Shown: positions 13,553 through 25,076, counted from the first letter of the stretch. The stretch is DNA of 64,000 nt from Porites lobata (GCA_942486035.1 CALNXK010000008.1:3115001-3179000), one strand, 5' to 3'. Translations and numbers: made by a program. The notes: a model not told the origin generated them from the sequence alone.

Positions 13553-13790
13553 CACTTTAGAAACGAGTCAGAAACTGGGTCGAGTTAACTTTCGCAAAGA
13601 CTTCTGGGATTGTTATTAAAAACAGCGGAGGAAAGATTGGCCAATAGCTTTCGCAAAGACTTCCGGGATTGTTAACTAGGGACAGAGAAAAAAATTGGCC
13701 AATAGCTGACCGGCGCGACCCCAGTAACAATCCCAGAAACAATCGCGGGTCAAATTTCTTCTCCAATAAAATTCCCTTCTCGTTTCTAAA
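13553..13790. repeat. Inverted-repeat element with an internal tandem duplication
   Basis: Ends TTTAGAAACGAG and CTCGTTTCTAAA. Inside, a unit with TTTCGCAAAGACTTC, GGGATTGTTA and TTGGCCAATAG occurs twice about 60 bases apart. It follows exon 3 of the lipase pseudogene closely. Confidence 0.5.
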
Positions 13791-15319
13791 AAGGCGAATA
13801 ACACAACTGAAAACTGCTCTCTTTTCCTGAGTCAAAGGAGAGAAACTTTCGTGTGCATTTTATCCACGTTTCCGAAGAAAAACTTCCACGACTTTCGAAC
13901 AATGCCGAACATCTACCGGTCATTTCTGGAGGTTGCTGAATGAGGCTGTGTCCAGTCCCTCAAACCGATCGCGAACCTCGACATTTCGTACCATTGACTG
14001 GAACATTATGGGTGGAGACTGAATAAAAGTTTTTCAGTTTAAAGGTTAATGACAGGTCGTTCGGAATTGTGAGACAGGAATTCATGTTTTCCATCCTTCA
14101 TGACTGTGCAATGAACTAGTGATATTGGTGGCTGGCGGTTTTGTCGAGGGTTATTCTGTCCTGTTCAATTAATCTGTCCTAAGATTATACCCCCGGTGGG
14201 AGAGGGCGGGGGAGCTACTCAACAACGTTTTATATTATATGGTAAGACACCACCCCATGACCTAACTCCTTACACATTTATCGTTAAAGGAGCTTGTCGT
14301 GTTTGTTTAGGGTTGGAGCCTCCCCATAAAAATTTCAGTGTCACTCAATTCTTTGCACAATCCATTTAGTAACCAAAAGTCTTACAGCAAGTCGAATTTT
14401 GTTGAGTACCAGGCTCCCTCGCGCCTTCTACTCTCACGCGCTTGACTTGTGGCAAGTCTAGGACTTCAATAACACAATGCACCTTGTTTGTTACTATTGT
14501 TTTAGGTTGAAAAGTATGCCAATGATAGCCTAAACTGGCATGAGGGAATGAAAGTGAGATGGGTGGGAGCTATATTAGACGCAATGAATGAAATCCAGGG
14601 GAACTTGTCAAGGCTTACAACACCTTATCTACTTGTCCATGGTGATGGAGATCAATTACTGAAGATTGACGGTTCACATTTCTTACATGAGAATTCTCCC
14701 AGTAACGACAAGACATTTAAGGTACACGAATGAGCTGCTTTGCTGACAGCACTGAGCGAACTAATAGCCTCTCTGTTTGTACTTTCGACGAGTAGTAAGG
14801 GTGCTTGACGGTTTATCATGAGGGCAGAAAGAGGCGGTCTTAAAACGGCGTTTGTTCATGTGGCGATATTGCCCTGCCCGGGGTAGGAGTTGCGGCCGCC
14901 TGGTTCTAAGCGTAATCATTGTGAACTTATCCCAACAACACTTGTGATTTGTCTTCACCCTTTTAGCCCCAGGAGTGACAAATATAAATTTTCTCCAACC
15001 AATATCAACACATTTTCAAAAGGAAAAGGTTATGAGAATTTATAAAATAATCACCAAAGAGGAAATGCTTTCATCTTTCAATTTTCGTCTCCAAACGGGA
15101 GTCTAAAGAATGATATGTTGTTTTCCCTCTTCGGCCAATTTTCCTTCCCGTTGTCATTTTTAAATCTACTTATTATTTCATTATTAACTCAACTGCTTGT
15201 AAAACTTGCTTTGTAGGTGGACAAAAATGGACGCCATGAACTTTTGAATGAGGTGGAAGAAACTGCGGGCGTGGTTTACAAGGACATTCTAGACTTGATC
15301 CAGCAAAAGCTACCCTGAA

Positions 15320-17095
15320 CTGTTTTAGACCTCGTTTACACGAATCAAGACTAATTTTTAAAACTGCATATCCTTTTACCTGGATTCGTGCTGACGAGGC
15401 CTTAAACCACTCCGGAGACCGGTTTCAAAAAGATAGTAGGCTGATTTAGTGCGCAATAAAACGGGAACGACAGATGACGACGACGCCGCGAGCAAATCAA
15501 ACAACTGGCTTGACCAGGAGTTGTCCTGGGTTTGACTAACGGCAGAGAAGCAAGTTGAGCACCGGAAGTCGTGTTTAGACCTTTCCGCGCGCTTTCCCGT
15601 CGTCAACTGACGCTCCCGTTCTGTTGCAAAATCATCCTAATGTTTCGGTGAGAGGATTCACTGGTTTCGTCGTGGACGGAATACCAAACGGAAGGCCGAT
15701 TCATGTGAAAATATAGATATAAATGCGCCATAAAAATATCCGGATTTGTGTGGACGGGGCTTTTCACGATAGTGTCAATCTACAAATACGACCAGAATCA
15801 TTTCGTTTTTTTTTTTTTTTTTTTTTTTTAATTTCTTTCATATTCAGAAGTCTTAATTTGCATTAGAAAGCCAAATTCTCGGAAGGATTCCATAAAAGGC
15901 CGTTTTTACGATGGCGTCATTTTACTATACCAGATTTCCTCAGGGTTTTGCTTTCTTGCGAAAGTTAAGGCTTTTGGTTTTTAAATCTCCGTAGGGATTA
16001 ACAAATTTAAATATGAAGGAAAAAATGAAAGGAATTCCTTTACTAGCAAAAACAAGTCATCGCGTAAAAAGGCAATTGGACCCTCGGCCTGTGGCCCAAG
16101 TAGCCTTGCAGCAGTTCAGAAGAGACCCCTATGGGTCGCAGTTCCTTTGTTTTCGGGCTAGGTTCCAAACTTTGTTTGTTCATTGTTTTCCCAACCCATT
16201 ACGGGATGTATTCCAAGAACTGCAAGGTCGCTCCTTATATGAAGAAAAGTCGCCCCGGGTAGAAGAGCCACTCGCCTACCCTAGCTACCCCGGGCGAGTC
16301 AACATTTCCTTACCGAAACTTGGCGTTTAATTACACTAGAAACAAATAGTGGGCTCGGTTAGTGCCCTTTTTCGATGGTAAGTTCACGCTCCTAGCTAAG
16401 CCAACTTTTCGCCAAGTAAACACTTGCCTTGCCCAGCCGGATCATTAACTCGGTCAAGACAAGAGAATCAGAGCATGCACGAGCGCTGTTTTCAGCTCGG
16501 GCAAAAGGGTCAGCTGTTTCTCATATAATTAACACTTGCTTAAGTTGACTCGGGCTGGGAGGGTGACACCGAGAAAAATTTTCTCGATATAAACGGGGCC
16601 TCTTTCGCATATTTTCTTGACATAGGTTCAATGAACAAAACAATAACTCTGCCGTATGCGTCACACGTTTTTGTAAATATATTCGCCGTCACTACGTTAT
16701 ATAGAGGACATAAGACCCGAAGACAAATTTATTTTTCTCTATTTACACTTTGATGTCAGTGCTCCCTAAAAATTCATTTCCACTGAAAAATCGCCAACAT
16801 TTGACTTACTTAGCCAATTAAAATAACCCCCACAAATTTTAAAGTACGCCAAATAGTTTTATAAATGACGTTTCGCTACCGTCTGGTGTATTAAATCTCG
16901 AGCAACTGACTTTCAGTCAGAGTCAATCTCTGTATATTAACGCCATACGTTGGTATTTATGTCTCACGTTAGGTTGTCTGCTTTGGACTAGAAAAGGTAC
17001 CAGAATGATCAAGAAACGGACCCCTGCATGTGTTTTTTTTTTTAAATTTTATTTTATTTTATTAACAACAAATTAGTATAGGTAATAGCATGATT
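15320..17095. other. Intergenic, 3' of the lipase pseudogene
   Basis: Holds a poly-T run at about 15806-15829 and scattered ACCTCGTTTACACGAATC-type repeat fragments (15328-15770). The 105-codon frame at 16013 has no recognisable domain. No gene supported. Confidence 0.35.
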
Positions 17096-17098
17096 TGT

Positions 17099-17227
17099 AG
17101 TGATATTTGGCATAAATACCACTCGTGATATTTCGAAATTGTTGCACGTAATTTCACGAGCCGCTAGGCAAGTGAAATTTGAGACAGCTTTGAAATATCA
17201 CGAGTGGTATTTATGCCAAATATCACT
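17099..17227. repeat. Perfect 36-bp inverted repeat (hairpin MITE)
   Basis: Arms 17099-17134 and 17192-17227 are exact complements around a 57-bp loop (AGTGATATTTGGCATAAATA opens the left arm). Perfect arms suggest a young element. A wider pair, TATACTACTAC near 17250 and GTAGTAGTATA near 17354, lies just to the right. Confidence 0.7.
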
Positions 17228-17282
17228 AGAAATGTTGCTATTATTTGTTTATACTACTACCCACCAAAGGTTCGTAATTTTC

Positions 17283-17315
<33 letters not shown>

Positions 17316-17729
17316 ACTGCCCTACGCCAATCAAATTGCAGAAATTTCTCATGTAGTAGTATAAACAGCATTAATACGCAGCAGAAAGTAAAAGAATAAA
17401 TAAATAAAAAAGTCAGTAAGTAAGAAAACAAATTACAATTAAAAAAGTATTGAAGGTTAGTAAATAAATACATAGAACCTGTCAGATGCCACACATATTT
17501 AATATTGTATTAGGTTGTTTTGCTTTCCGGTCCTCGCGTGGAGACCTCGGCGGGCTAAAATTGACCGGAGACCTCAAAGACGAAATTACCGGTCACCTGG
17601 AGCGAAAGGCGACGAAGAGAAGAGATAGCATAGGAACGAGATTGATTTACAGTTTGTTGTTCCTAGATAATAATAGCCTGCGATCATGGTCTCCCTGAAA
17701 AAAAGTAAACGCCTGTTCAAAAAAAGACG

Positions 17730-18010
17730 ATGAAATATAAGAAAGTATAGCTTTACACTATTTCCTTGTTTCTGTTTTCGTCTTTTGTGGATGTGGTTTA
17801 TCTGTATTTTTGGATTCTGTTTCAGTTTTGCGGTTTAATTTTGTATTTTTTTGTGTGCGTTTCCGGTTGGGGATGCTTATTTCCGTATTGGGATTTGTGT
17901 TTCTGTTTCCTGGTAGTGTTTTTCTGTTTTGGGTTTCCGTTTTGTCTTATGTCTTTCTGTTTTGGGTTTGTTCTCTCCTATTTTTGTTGTTGTTGTTGTT
18001 TTCTTGTGGT
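17730..18010 (+). repeat. CTGTTTTGGG-rich dispersed repeat, copy in plus orientation
   Basis: Plus-strand partner of 11641-11885, ending in a (TTG)n run at about 17978-18000. The hydrophobic frame here (about 17766-18203) is a by-product of the T-rich repeat. Confidence 0.6.
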
Positions 18011-18469
18011 TTTTTGTTTCTATCGGCCACCCTATATATATGATAGTCCTCTGCATTTAAATCCAACCACTGGAGAACACTTCAAACTCCGTCGAAAATT
18101 TCTTCACAGATATCAAATCGTTCAGGTAAGAAATAATCTCCTTCAACTTGGAATTTTCCTGAGCAGATATTTCTGCAAGGTTCATTTTGATTTCCTGCTG
18201 TAGTTTCTCTCTCTTTTTTACTTAGAAATAATTAATAATAAGTTTAGACCGGTTTGCGACCGCGAAGCAAAGTATGTTTGTTCCATGTTAAGCAAAACGT
18301 CCGACTACAATATTGTTTTGGCCGATTTGTGTTTCTCTCCCTTCGTTGTCTCCTTTGTGAGTCCTTTGTCCGCGTTTCTTTTTCAATTTCTTTCCACCCC
18401 CTCCCCCCGCCCCTAAAAACCCTCACCCCTACCCCTCCTCACACAAGCAATGCCGGATATTCAGGATAA

Positions 18470-19530
18470 TTTGTGTTAGATGTGGATCTCTCATGTTGTG
18501 AGACGTCACAGATTTATAATAATTTTCATTTTTTTTGTAATAGCTAACGAAGAAAGACCTGCTTTGTACATATAAATTTGTGAAACGAAGTCTTGCATCG
18601 ATCAATAGGAAATTGAGGTCATGAATTTAGTTGGTCAAGAAATCTTTCCTCAAACAGCTGCCTTTAAAATTTATTCATTGTGGATTGGGACTATGTAAAT
18701 TATAATGCCTCAAAGTATTTCAGGAAAATTACTTTTTATAGATTAAATGGCTTGTATTTCTGCTCTATGTAAGGCAAACAATTTAAAATTTGTTGTGGTT
18801 TGCTACTTTGTGGTCTCACTGAAATTTGCATGTAATGTAATCGTCGCCGGGCAGCGGACTCATTTTTGAGGATTAGACCCAGGCCCATTTCTCTGGACTT
18901 AACCTGTGTACAGCCACACCCTCCCCTTAGAAAATCTTTTTTTTTTTTTCTGACGGGAGGACGCCTGTATACAGACTATTTGGGGGAAAACAATTTATGA
19001 GAACTAGATGGGGAGAGTGTTGTGACTATAATAGAATCATCAATGCAGGGTTGCACAGTGAGAAAGCCGTATAAACTTGGTGTTTTCCTCTTGGTGTTTT
19101 TGATATTTTTTACCATGTAAGAATTTTATAATTTCAAAAGTGAGAACAGAAGTTAATTGGGCTTAACTTTGGGCCTTTTGTGGTTTCTCCTACCATATGC
19201 ATCCATGCACGGGTATTCTCAAACTATACAATAAAGTCACAAACAATAAAAATAATTTATTTCTTTGAGCTGCATGTTCTGCTATAAAAACCTTGAGGAT
19301 AGAGCTAATAAGAAATGACTCTTAAATTGGCTGAAAATGTTCCGATAGACACATTAAAGGTCGCAATTATTCAAAACCGTCAAAATTGACCAAAAAATCG
19401 ACTTCAGAGAACTCGGCTTCAAAAGGCCGATCTTTACCTCAGACCAAAACAGAGACAATCGAGCTAAAACATTGGCATAATGCGGATGTCTCCATAGTAA
19501 CTAAGTGTAACCAAACTCTACCGACACCTA
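18470..19530. other. Intergenic, upstream of the GGAGTTA element
   Basis: AT-rich with short homopolymer runs. No gene or clear element seen. Confidence 0.35.
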
Positions 19531-19536
19531 TTTCCA

Positions 19537-19942
19537 CACAGTAATTTTCAAGGAGTTATAATAACTCCTCTAGTGGGTTAATTTAACCCCTTACAGTGCA
19601 TGGAGTTATTTTTGGGGGAGTTACTATAACTCCAAAAAGGAGTTTAAAGAACTCTTTTTCAGGAGTAAAAATGACCCCAGATATTGAGGAGTCAAAATAA
19701 TTCGAAAAAAGGAGTTATCCTGTACCTAAAATTTTTACTCCACTTTCAAAGTCAAATAAACTCCAAAAAGAGTAAAAACAACCCATGTAAGGAGTAAAAA
19801 TAACCCCATTTTCGGAGTTATTTTAACTCCAGACTTGGAGGAAAAAGAACTCCTTTTCAGGAGTAAAAATGACCCCAAATGTGGAGTTAAATTATAAAAG
19901 GGGTTAACCTGTTCTTAAAATAACTCCCTAAAAATTCCTGTG
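19537..19942. mobile_element. MITE built of GGAGTTA/TAACTCC subrepeats
   Basis: Terminal inverted repeats CACAGTAATTTTCAAGGAGT and the complement of CTCCCTAAAAATTCCTGTG. The interior is an array of GGAGTTA, GGAGTAAAAATGACCCC and TAACTCC boxes in both orientations, spaced about 20-40 bases. No target duplication is obvious. Subterminal boxes of this kind often serve as transposase sites in non-autonomous elements; that is inference. Confidence 0.6.
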
Positions 19943-20270
19943 CAACCCTAACACACTCTCTTACGCAGAAGCTCTTAACTACATTTTCATTTGGTATCAC
20001 AGGTTTCAAAAATGATTAGTTTTTGAACTTAAATTAACCTTTCTTTGTTTTCTGAATAATGAGGTGGGGTACACAAATATGACTTTTTGAGTATTTCAAT
20101 CTTAATTTATAGAAAAACGTTTTAAGGGATTCTACCTGAAATATTGTGCTATAACAGACAGAATAATTCCGAAGATGCGTCAGTTAGATTAAATCTGGGG
20201 AGAAAGGAGTGGAAAGTTCTATCATGTCTTATCTGTCAGATGGGGACATATTCTAAGACTTCAAATGTAT

Positions 20271-20788
20271 TAGCCTACGAAAACAGCCGTTTCTCCTCGC
20301 TCTTCGCTGCTAGGGACGTTTCGCGCGGGGGAACGTCTGCGACTCAGCGACAGAAATGCCATACTGATGACGCAAATCAATGTTTACATAATAAATCCGG
20401 TAGTCATGGGGTTCCAAATATAAATCTGTCTAATTTTACGTGTCTTCTGGTCGATTTTGGTAAAGTGTTTTGCTTATCTGCCAACGAGCTCCAGCAAAAC
20501 CCAAATGCTTCCTCTAGAAAAGACTATATTCCACAAATATTGACTGTTTTGTTAGAGATTCTTTGCGTTTACATTTGACCTTTGTAGCCTTTTATCTTTT
20601 GTCTGTGATTTGTAAACAATAGCTTAAACAATGTAACTAGTCCGTTGACCAATCAGCGCTTCTGACCGGATTCCGGACAGATTTTACGTCATCAGTATGG
20701 AATTCTGTCGCTGAGTCGCAGACAGTTCCTACGCGCGAAACGTCCCCAGCGGCGAAGAGCGAGGAGAAACGGATGTTTACGCAGGCTA
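20271..20788. mobile_element. TAGCCTG-family MITE, copy 1 (upstream of TPR-CHAT)
   Basis: 518 bp, TAGCCTACG...GCAGGCTA, with exact 9-bp duplications CAAATGTAT at 20262-20270 and 20789-20797. Arms share CCGTTTCTCCTCGCTCTTCG and GACGTTTCGCGCG and run inward through GACTCAGCGACAGAA. Its right end lies 106 bp before the TPR-CHAT start codon, so it could supply 5' UTR or promoter sequence. Confidence 0.85.
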
Positions 20789-20893
20789 CAAATGTATTAA
20801 TGAGAATTATTTTTGTTTTTTCTCCACCTCCACGCTCCATTAAAGAAACCCTACTGCAAAGGGACAGTCCACTTTCACTACTTAAATTTCGAA

Positions 20894-23800
20894 ATGGCAG
20901 AAAGAATACTACAAGATATAGCTGAACAAAAGAAGCGTCTTACAAAAGCGCAAATCAATAAAAACACGGCAGAGAAAGCAGATGCCTACTACAATCTAGG
21001 CACTGCTTATTACCTCCTCGAGGACTTCCATCGAGCAATAGAGTACCTCAAGCAATACCTGAGCATTGCTGAGGAAGTCGGTAACAGAGCAGGTGCAGGA
21101 TGTGCCTATGGCAATCTCGGCTGTGTTTACAGATCCCTCGGTGACTCTCAAACAGCACTAGAGTACCAGATGAAAAGCCTGAGCATTGCCAAGGAAGTTG
21201 GTGACAGAGCAGGTGCAGGACGTGCCTATTGCCATCTTGGCTGGGCTTACCAATCCCTCGGTGACTCCCAACGAGCAATAGAGTACCACAACCAGCACAT
21301 CAGCATTGCCAAGGAAATTGGTGACAGGGCAGAAGAAGGATGTGGTTATGCCAGTCTCGGCGATGCTTATGAATCCCTCAGCGAATTCCAACGAGCAATA
21401 GAGTACCACCATCAACACCTCAGCATTGCCAAGGAAGTTGGTAACAGGGCATGTCAAGGCAAAGCCCTTGCCAAGCTCGGCTTTGCTTATTGCAGCCTTA
21501 ATGAATTCCAAAGAGCAATAGAGTACAACAATAAATACCTCATCATTGCAAATGAAGTTGGTGACAGGGCAGGGCAAGGGCAAGGCTATGGCATTCTCGG
21601 CCATATCTATTTAGTTCTCGGCGAATACCAACGAGCACTAGAGTACACCAACAAAAGCCTCATCATTGCCAAGGAAGATGGTAACAGGGCAATGGAAGGC
21701 CAAGCCTATTCTGTTCTCGGCCCTACTTATCTCAAACTTAATGAGTTCGAACGAGCAATGGAGTGCCACAAGAAACAGCTGAGCATTGCCAATGAAGTCG
21801 GTGACAGAAGAGGAAAAGGACATGCCTATTTAAACATCGGCGAAGTTCATATTTCCCTCGGCGACGTGCCACGAGCAATGGAGTACTACAAGCAATCCCT
21901 GAGCAATGCTGAGGAAATCGGTGACAGGGATGGACAAGGACATGCCTATTGCCACCTCGGAAGTTGTTATGCACATCTCCACGACTTCAAGGAAGCAATA
22001 GAGTGTTACAAGCAACACCTGAGGATTTCCGAGGAAATCGGGGACAGGAAGGGAGAAGCGTGTGCCCATGTCGGTCTGGGTCAATCTTTTTTGCATTCAC
22101 ATTCCTTGAATGAGGCTTTAGAACATTTTAGATGCAGTGTAAAAGTCTATGACACCATTAGAGCCAGTTCTATCTCGGAAGATGAATTGAAAATAAGTTT
22201 CCGTACGCAACATCAATTTGCCTATACTCATTTATGGTACGTTTTAGTAATGCTTGAAAGGAATGATGAGGCCTTATACGCTGCTGAGAGGGGACGGGCA
22301 CAGGCTTTGCTCGATGCCTTAAAAGTAACTTATGGCCTTACATCACCTTCTCCCAGGTCAATTGAATCTGAAGAAGAAGTCAGAAATATTTCAAGGAAGA
22401 CAACTGCTTTAACAGTTTTTCTGGCCCTTCATTTGAAAACAGTCAATATCTGGGTGTTGGGAAAAGAGGGCAACCCTATCTTTAGGCAAGCAGAGATAGA
22501 AATTGGTTGTGAACACGAAGATTCCTTTACTCTCCTTTTAGACACTGTTTTGAAAAACATGAGGGATGGCGTCGGTATTAGGTGCGAAAATCGGTCAATG
22601 GATGAGCTGAGTGATGACTCAACTCCCTCAAGTACTCGAGACGACAATCAAACATCGGAGCCATCACAGGAGACCCCCGACTTTTTACAGCCATTATATG
22701 ATGCGGTTCTTGGTCCCATTGAAGACTTGCTTGATGGTGATGAACTAATTGTAGTCCCCGATGGTGCTTTGTGCTTAGCTCCCTGGGCAGCCTTAAGAGA
22801 ATCGTTAAGAATTCGTATGGTTCCCTCACTGAGAAGTTTGGAAGTCATCACAGATTCGCCAAGTGAATACCACAGTAAAAGTGGAGCCTTAATTGTCGGA
22901 GACCCATGTTTGGAGAAAGTTACAAATAAATGGGGCAACCCCATTTATGGGCAGCTGAAGTACGCAAGAATGGAAGTGGAGATGATTGGAGAAATTCTAG
23001 AAAGTCAACCTTTAACAGGTAAAGATGCAACCAAAGAAGCGGTACTTCAGAGAATCGCGTCAGTTGGTTTGGTTCACATCGCAGCCCACGGAAGGAAGGA
23101 GACTGGAGAAATTGTTTTGGCTCCAAACCCCCGATCGGGATCCAAGCCTCCTACGGAGGAGGACTATATTTTGAAAATGTCTGACATACAAGCTGTTAGG
23201 CTGAGAGCGAGGCTAGTTGTGCTTAGTTGCGCCCACAGTGGTCAAGGAAAGGTATCGTCTGAGGGTGTGGTCGGTATGGCGCGTGCTTTTTTGTTTGCTG
23301 GTGCTCGTTCCGTGCTGGCGGCGCTTTGGGCAATTGATGACGAAGCCACAATGATGTTTATGAAGTCTTTCTACCAACAACTTGGAAGTGGAGAAAGTGC
23401 AAGTGTTGCTCTTCAGAGGGCCATGAAATGTCTTCGAGACTCCCACGATTTTTCTGCCCCGAGGTACTGGGCTCCATTTGTTCTGATTGGTGATGATGTT
23501 AAGATTGAATTGAAGAAAAACCTTGAGGAAATCGTAAGTAGAGAGTTTTTATTACTTTTTTTCTTGCTTTTCTTTATTAAGGGTCCTAGAAATAGAAGGC
23601 TGAAGAATAAAAGTCTGAACTATTATTTTCAACTCGAAATGTAAGAACATTGGCAGACTTGATAAATACTGGTAAAAAGAGAAATATATACACAATAAGG
23701 ATAGGTGTGGTAAGTATGTACCGTTAATGGATTCACACAATCACATGTTATTCCTACCAAGCAAATCGTTTAGAAATCATTCAAACACTAGATAACCCTT

Positions 23801-24006
23801 AATTTTCTCAATTCTTAATTAATTTAGGGACAATACATATGAAAGATACAATTTGCAATAAGCTACCATCGTTTTCTTAGAGTACTGTCTAGCTCTATAT
23901 GTTGACCAATAATTAACAGCTTCATGAAAAACATCATGTCTAATATATTATTTGCCATTTTTCACATCATCATTCACCTCAATTGCTACTTTCTTTACAG
24001 GGATGA
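20894..24006 (+). CDS. TPR-CHAT protein (ten TPRs plus caspase-like CHAT peptidase domain)
   Basis: One long exon, 20894-23533 (880 codons), then a GTAAGT donor, and probably a tiny last exon 24001-24006 that adds Gly and a TGA after the TTTCTTTACAG acceptor. Without splicing the frame runs on to 23644 with a low-complexity tail, which looks intronic. I start at MAERILQ because upstream residues in the same frame look like leader sequence. Residues about 29-428 are ten 40-residue TPRs of the form YxxLGxxYxxLxxxxRAIEYxxxxLSIAxEVGDRAG; the 120-bp units are close in sequence. About 600-880 is a CHAT domain with the catalytic dyad visible: His732 in HIAAHG and Cys779 in VVLSCAHSG, followed by GARSVLAALWAIDD and YWAPFVLIGDD. 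CHAT is a clan CD peptidase fold shared with caspases and separase. The substrate and role in corals are unknown; stress or immune function is inference. An intron at the 3' end argues against bacterial contamination. Confidence 0.88.
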
Positions 24007-24009
24007 GCT

Positions 24010-24990
24010 GAAAGTTTGATGGTCAACACAACTGCTGAGATAGCGTGTATATATCTGGATTTCCCCAAAGAAAGGAGTTCGTTATTTAATAGAGGAATGT
24101 CCTCAATGGGGCTTTTGGTAAAAAAGCGTGTTTTCATTTCAATCACTTTTTCAGAAGATATTGACTAGAGAGATTTAGAGCCACGCTAACGGCGAACTGC
24201 AAACGTCAGCAAATTCAAGTTAAGAATTTCTCAAAATAGAAAATATGGAGATAAAATGAATACAGCTCAAAGCAATTCTTATGGATAAAACTAACTTGAA
24301 ACTAACAATTTTTTGTAGATTTAATTAACAACAAACGAGAAGTAAAGGGAACACTTGGTCACGTGGTACAAATCCACGCTTTGCCGTAAACGTAACTCTA
24401 AATCTCTCCAATTAATACTCATCAAAAAAACGTTTTTAAATCAGTCACGGCTACACTTGATAATTTTAAAATATATACACAATAAGGATAGGTGTACCAT
24501 AGTAACTGACGCTCACTAAACTTGCCTCAAAATGCGCGCGAGGAATAAACGAACAGCCACTGAAAACGTCAGGTGCTGATTTTTTTATCGTCTAAAAAAA
24601 ATCTAAGAAACCTCAGAGGGGGAACACACCCCCCTTGTACGTCCGAGGGTTAAGAATTCCAACGGGACGGAGACGAACCAATTAACTATTTACAAGCGTG
24701 GCCGTGGTTTCAGTAGAGTGATTCAGATTTTAATTAGATAATTTTTATAATTTTAACATGTTTAAGTATGCACTGTAAGTATTTTGGTCACAATTCAGTG
24801 GTTTAAGGTTCAAAGGGTGTGTTACGTTTTCTACTGATTGATCCCCGGTTTCTCAGAACTAGTACTATTTTATAAAAAAAATGAATATATGTTCATGTCT
24901 TGTTGATCCTTCATGTATAATTATAAATTGGTGAACAGTACAAAATGCAGACTGCAGACCATTGTTTTCAGGGTTAGAAAACAATGGGAC
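24010..24990. other. Intergenic, 3' of TPR-CHAT
   Basis: The phrase ATATATACACAATAAGGATAGGTGT occurs at about 23685 and again at about 24470, marking a short dispersed repeat. Nothing else seen. Confidence 0.35.
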
Positions 24991-24997
24991 TATCAGT

Positions 24998-25024
24998 GGC
25001 TTCATAGCTTAGTTGGTTAGAGCA

Positions 25025-25056
<32 letters not shown>

Positions 25057-25070
25057 TCCCGTTGAAGTCC
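24998..25070 (+). tRNA. tRNA-Thr(GGT)-like sequence, possibly a tRNA-derived repeat
   Basis: A 73-nt cloverleaf folds cleanly in the acceptor arm (GGCTTCA with TGAAGTC, one G-T pair), D arm and T arm (ACGGG TTCAAAT CCCGT). A-box (TAGCTTAGTTGG) and B-box (GGTTCAAATCC) are present, and a 12-T pol III terminator follows at 25077. The anticodon loop CCGGTAT places GGT at 25032-25034, which would read Thr ACC. Three things are odd: position 33 is C where U is nearly universal, the last anticodon-stem pair is A.C, and eukaryotes normally read ACC with an AGT tRNA. It may be a functional lineage-specific tRNA, a pseudogene, or the head of a SINE-like repeat. Confidence 0.6.
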
Positions 25071-25076
25071 TGAATA

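Larger units (their letters stand above)
10572..15318 (+). pseudogene. MGLL: Monoglyceride lipase-like pseudogene (intron-bearing, three in-frame stops)
   Basis: Remnant of an alpha/beta-hydrolase related to monoacylglycerol lipase, which hydrolyses monoacylglycerols. Exons: 10572-10708 (VGHGQSEGEK and the nucleophile elbow GHSIG split over the junction), 11478-11579 (GGTIAVLSVI, stop, RPYFFAGAIFSAPS), 13445-13538 (GRIVSWIMPS, two stops), 14506-14721 (VEKYANDSLNWHEGMKVRW; LLVHGDGD with the Asp region) and 15217-15318 (GRHELL with the catalytic His region, then QQKLP and TGA). Stops in frame: TAG 11508-11510, TAG 13493-13495, TGA 13505-13507. Exon 3 ends in phase 1 while exon 4 opens in phase 0, so there is also a frameshift or altered splice. 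The 5' exons, about 60-90 residues, were not found upstream. Introns are kept, so it arose by DNA duplication and not by retroposition. A pogo-like MITE sits in the intron at 11047-11422. Confidence 0.85.

Noticed and set aside
17766..18203. 145-codon hydrophobic frame resembling a membrane protein
   Set aside because: Phe/Cys/Val/Leu richness comes from the T/G-rich repeat, which also occurs inverted at 11641-11885.
20144..20578. 144-codon plus frame
   Set aside because: It lies mostly in the TAGCCTG MITE copy 1 and has no domain; GC-rich arms keep the frame open.
20978..22060. Regular 120-bp direct repeats, CRISPR-like at first glance
   Set aside because: The units are coding TPRs in one frame, with no spacers, in an intron-bearing animal sequence.
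21048..22096. Overlapping minus-strand frames of 60-148 codons under the TPR array
   Set aside because: They are mirror frames of the 120-bp TPR repeat; the plus strand codes for a coherent TPR protein.
20894..23533. Bacterial contamination or recent horizontal transfer for TPR-CHAT
   Set aside because: A strong splice donor ends the exon, flanks hold the same MITE family as the rest of the window, and TPR-CHAT genes are known in cnidarians.
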